From Rhizorhapis sp. SPR117 (GTDB taxonomy: Bacteria > Pseudomonadota > Alphaproteobacteria > Sphingomonadales > Sphingomonadaceae): a DNA stretch of 64,000 nt. This document shows, piece after piece, positions 63,690 to 64,000 of the stretch. Within the stretch, counting starts at the first letter, position 1. The number at the start of each line of letters is the position of its first letter. Below the pieces are notes generated by a model. That model searched no databases. It had not been told where the DNA came from and saw only the letters and a list, made by a program, of their open reading frames with translations. Where the stretch lies: contig NZ_JAKKIE010000009.1 of NCBI RefSeq assembly GCF_021742065.1, positions 32,415 to 96,414 on the forward strand, read 5' to 3'. Both the position numbers and the translations under genes were made by a program.

Positions 63690-64000
63690 TGTGTTGATTG
63701 TCGCTGAGAAGTGACCCGGTAGCGGCATAAATTTTCACTGAGATTTGACCCATGTTTGAACCACTCCCTGACTGTCTGGTCGGGGGGATAAGGAGTGATC
63801 AACATGGATTTACTGAGTGTGATACGTCGTTGGCGTTTTCGGCAAGGGATACCGATCCGAGAGATTGAACGCCGCACAGGGCTGTCGCGGAACACGATCC
63901 GCAAATATTTGCGAACTGACACGCTAGAACCCGTATTCAGGACGTCTGTTCGCCCGAGCAAGCTGGATCCGTTTGCAGAGAAGTTGTCGGGATGGCTGCG
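63690..64000 (+). mobile_element. Left end of an IS21-family insertion sequence (incomplete)
   Basis: The element probably begins around 63690 with GTGTTGATTGTCGCTG. Two related motifs, CGCTGAGAAGTGACCC (63702-63717) and CACTGAGATTTGACCC (63736-63751), look like the repeated transposase-binding sites found at IS21-family ends. An istA-like gene starts at 63804 and runs off the window. The exact terminal base cannot be fixed because the other end is not in the window. Confidence 0.8.
63804..64000 (+). CDS. istA: IS21-family transposase IstA, N-terminal part (cut by window end)
   Basis: The visible 65 residues begin MDLLSVIRRWRFRQGI and contain a helix-turn-helix with IREIERRTGLSRNTIRKYL, typical of IstA DNA-binding domains. 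An AGGAG ribosome binding site precedes ATG 63804. The catalytic DDE domain lies beyond the window. Confidence 0.9.
   Translation, partial: MDLLSVIRRWRFRQGIPIREIERRTGLSRNTIRKYLRTDTLEPVFRTSVRPSKLDPFAEKLSGWL

Overview
This window looks like chromosome from a Sphingomonadaceae alphaproteobacterium. The evidence is the high GC content, the gene order hisZ-purA, smc followed by two DsbA-like genes, a DciA-like gene and mutY, and aroA-orf-cmk-rpsA-ihfB, plus alphaproteobacterial leader RNAs upstream of serC and an ornithine decarboxylase gene. Dispersed palindromic repeats of the kind common in sphingomonads add to this. Most of the window is core metabolism and information processing. No CRISPR array, rRNA gene or replication origin was seen.

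Layout. 1-6.4 kb: end of a putative serine hydrolase gene, polA, pheA, a membrane-anchored cytochrome c, a LOG-family gene and an extensin-family lipoprotein. 6.5-12.4 kb: serC leader, serC, serA, a DUF559 gene boxed by inverted GC-rich repeats, hisZ and purA. 12.4-20 kb: smc, two DsbA-like genes, a DciA-like gene, mutY, nudC and the Sua5 gene. 21-27 kb: an acyl-CoA dehydrogenase, a DUF815 AAA+ ATPase, hisG-hisD, nusB and thiL. 27-34 kb: H+-pyrophosphatase, chromate transporter, argD, argF and hslO. 34-42 kb: queC-queE, a VOC protein, tRNA-Ala, a TIGR02300 protein, aroA, a small membrane protein, cmk, rpsA, ihfB and tRNA-Leu. 42.6-47.7 kb: ilvD, a lipoprotein, the NAD(P)H-hydrate repair enzyme, an RNA methyltransferase and a MAPEG protein. 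47.8-53.7 kb: a minus-strand polyamine block (aguA, aguB, carboxy(nor)spermidine synthase and decarboxylase, ornithine decarboxylase).

The accessory part is 53.75-56.8 kb. A decayed tRNA-Pro 3' fragment and an integrase stub are followed by a compact three-gene cassette. Its genes encode a 91-residue twin-arginine, Gly/Pro-rich exported peptide, a PqqD-like/HPr-kinase-like fusion, and a PF14907-type nucleotidyltransferase. I read it as a candidate peptide-modification system and the best candidate for an under-described system here. After it come cinA, a modE-modABC molybdate operon with a recognisable ModE operator, a Mth938-like gene and secF-secD-yajC. An intact tRNA-Pro(GGG) follows, and the window ends inside an IS21-family element.

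Two regulatory RNAs stand out. The serC leader has tandem hairpins, the second enclosing the Shine-Dalgarno sequence. The ornithine decarboxylase leader can form an H-type pseudoknot in which a 10-bp helix covers the ribosome binding site. The functions given are homology judgements made by reading the protein sequences; no database search was run.
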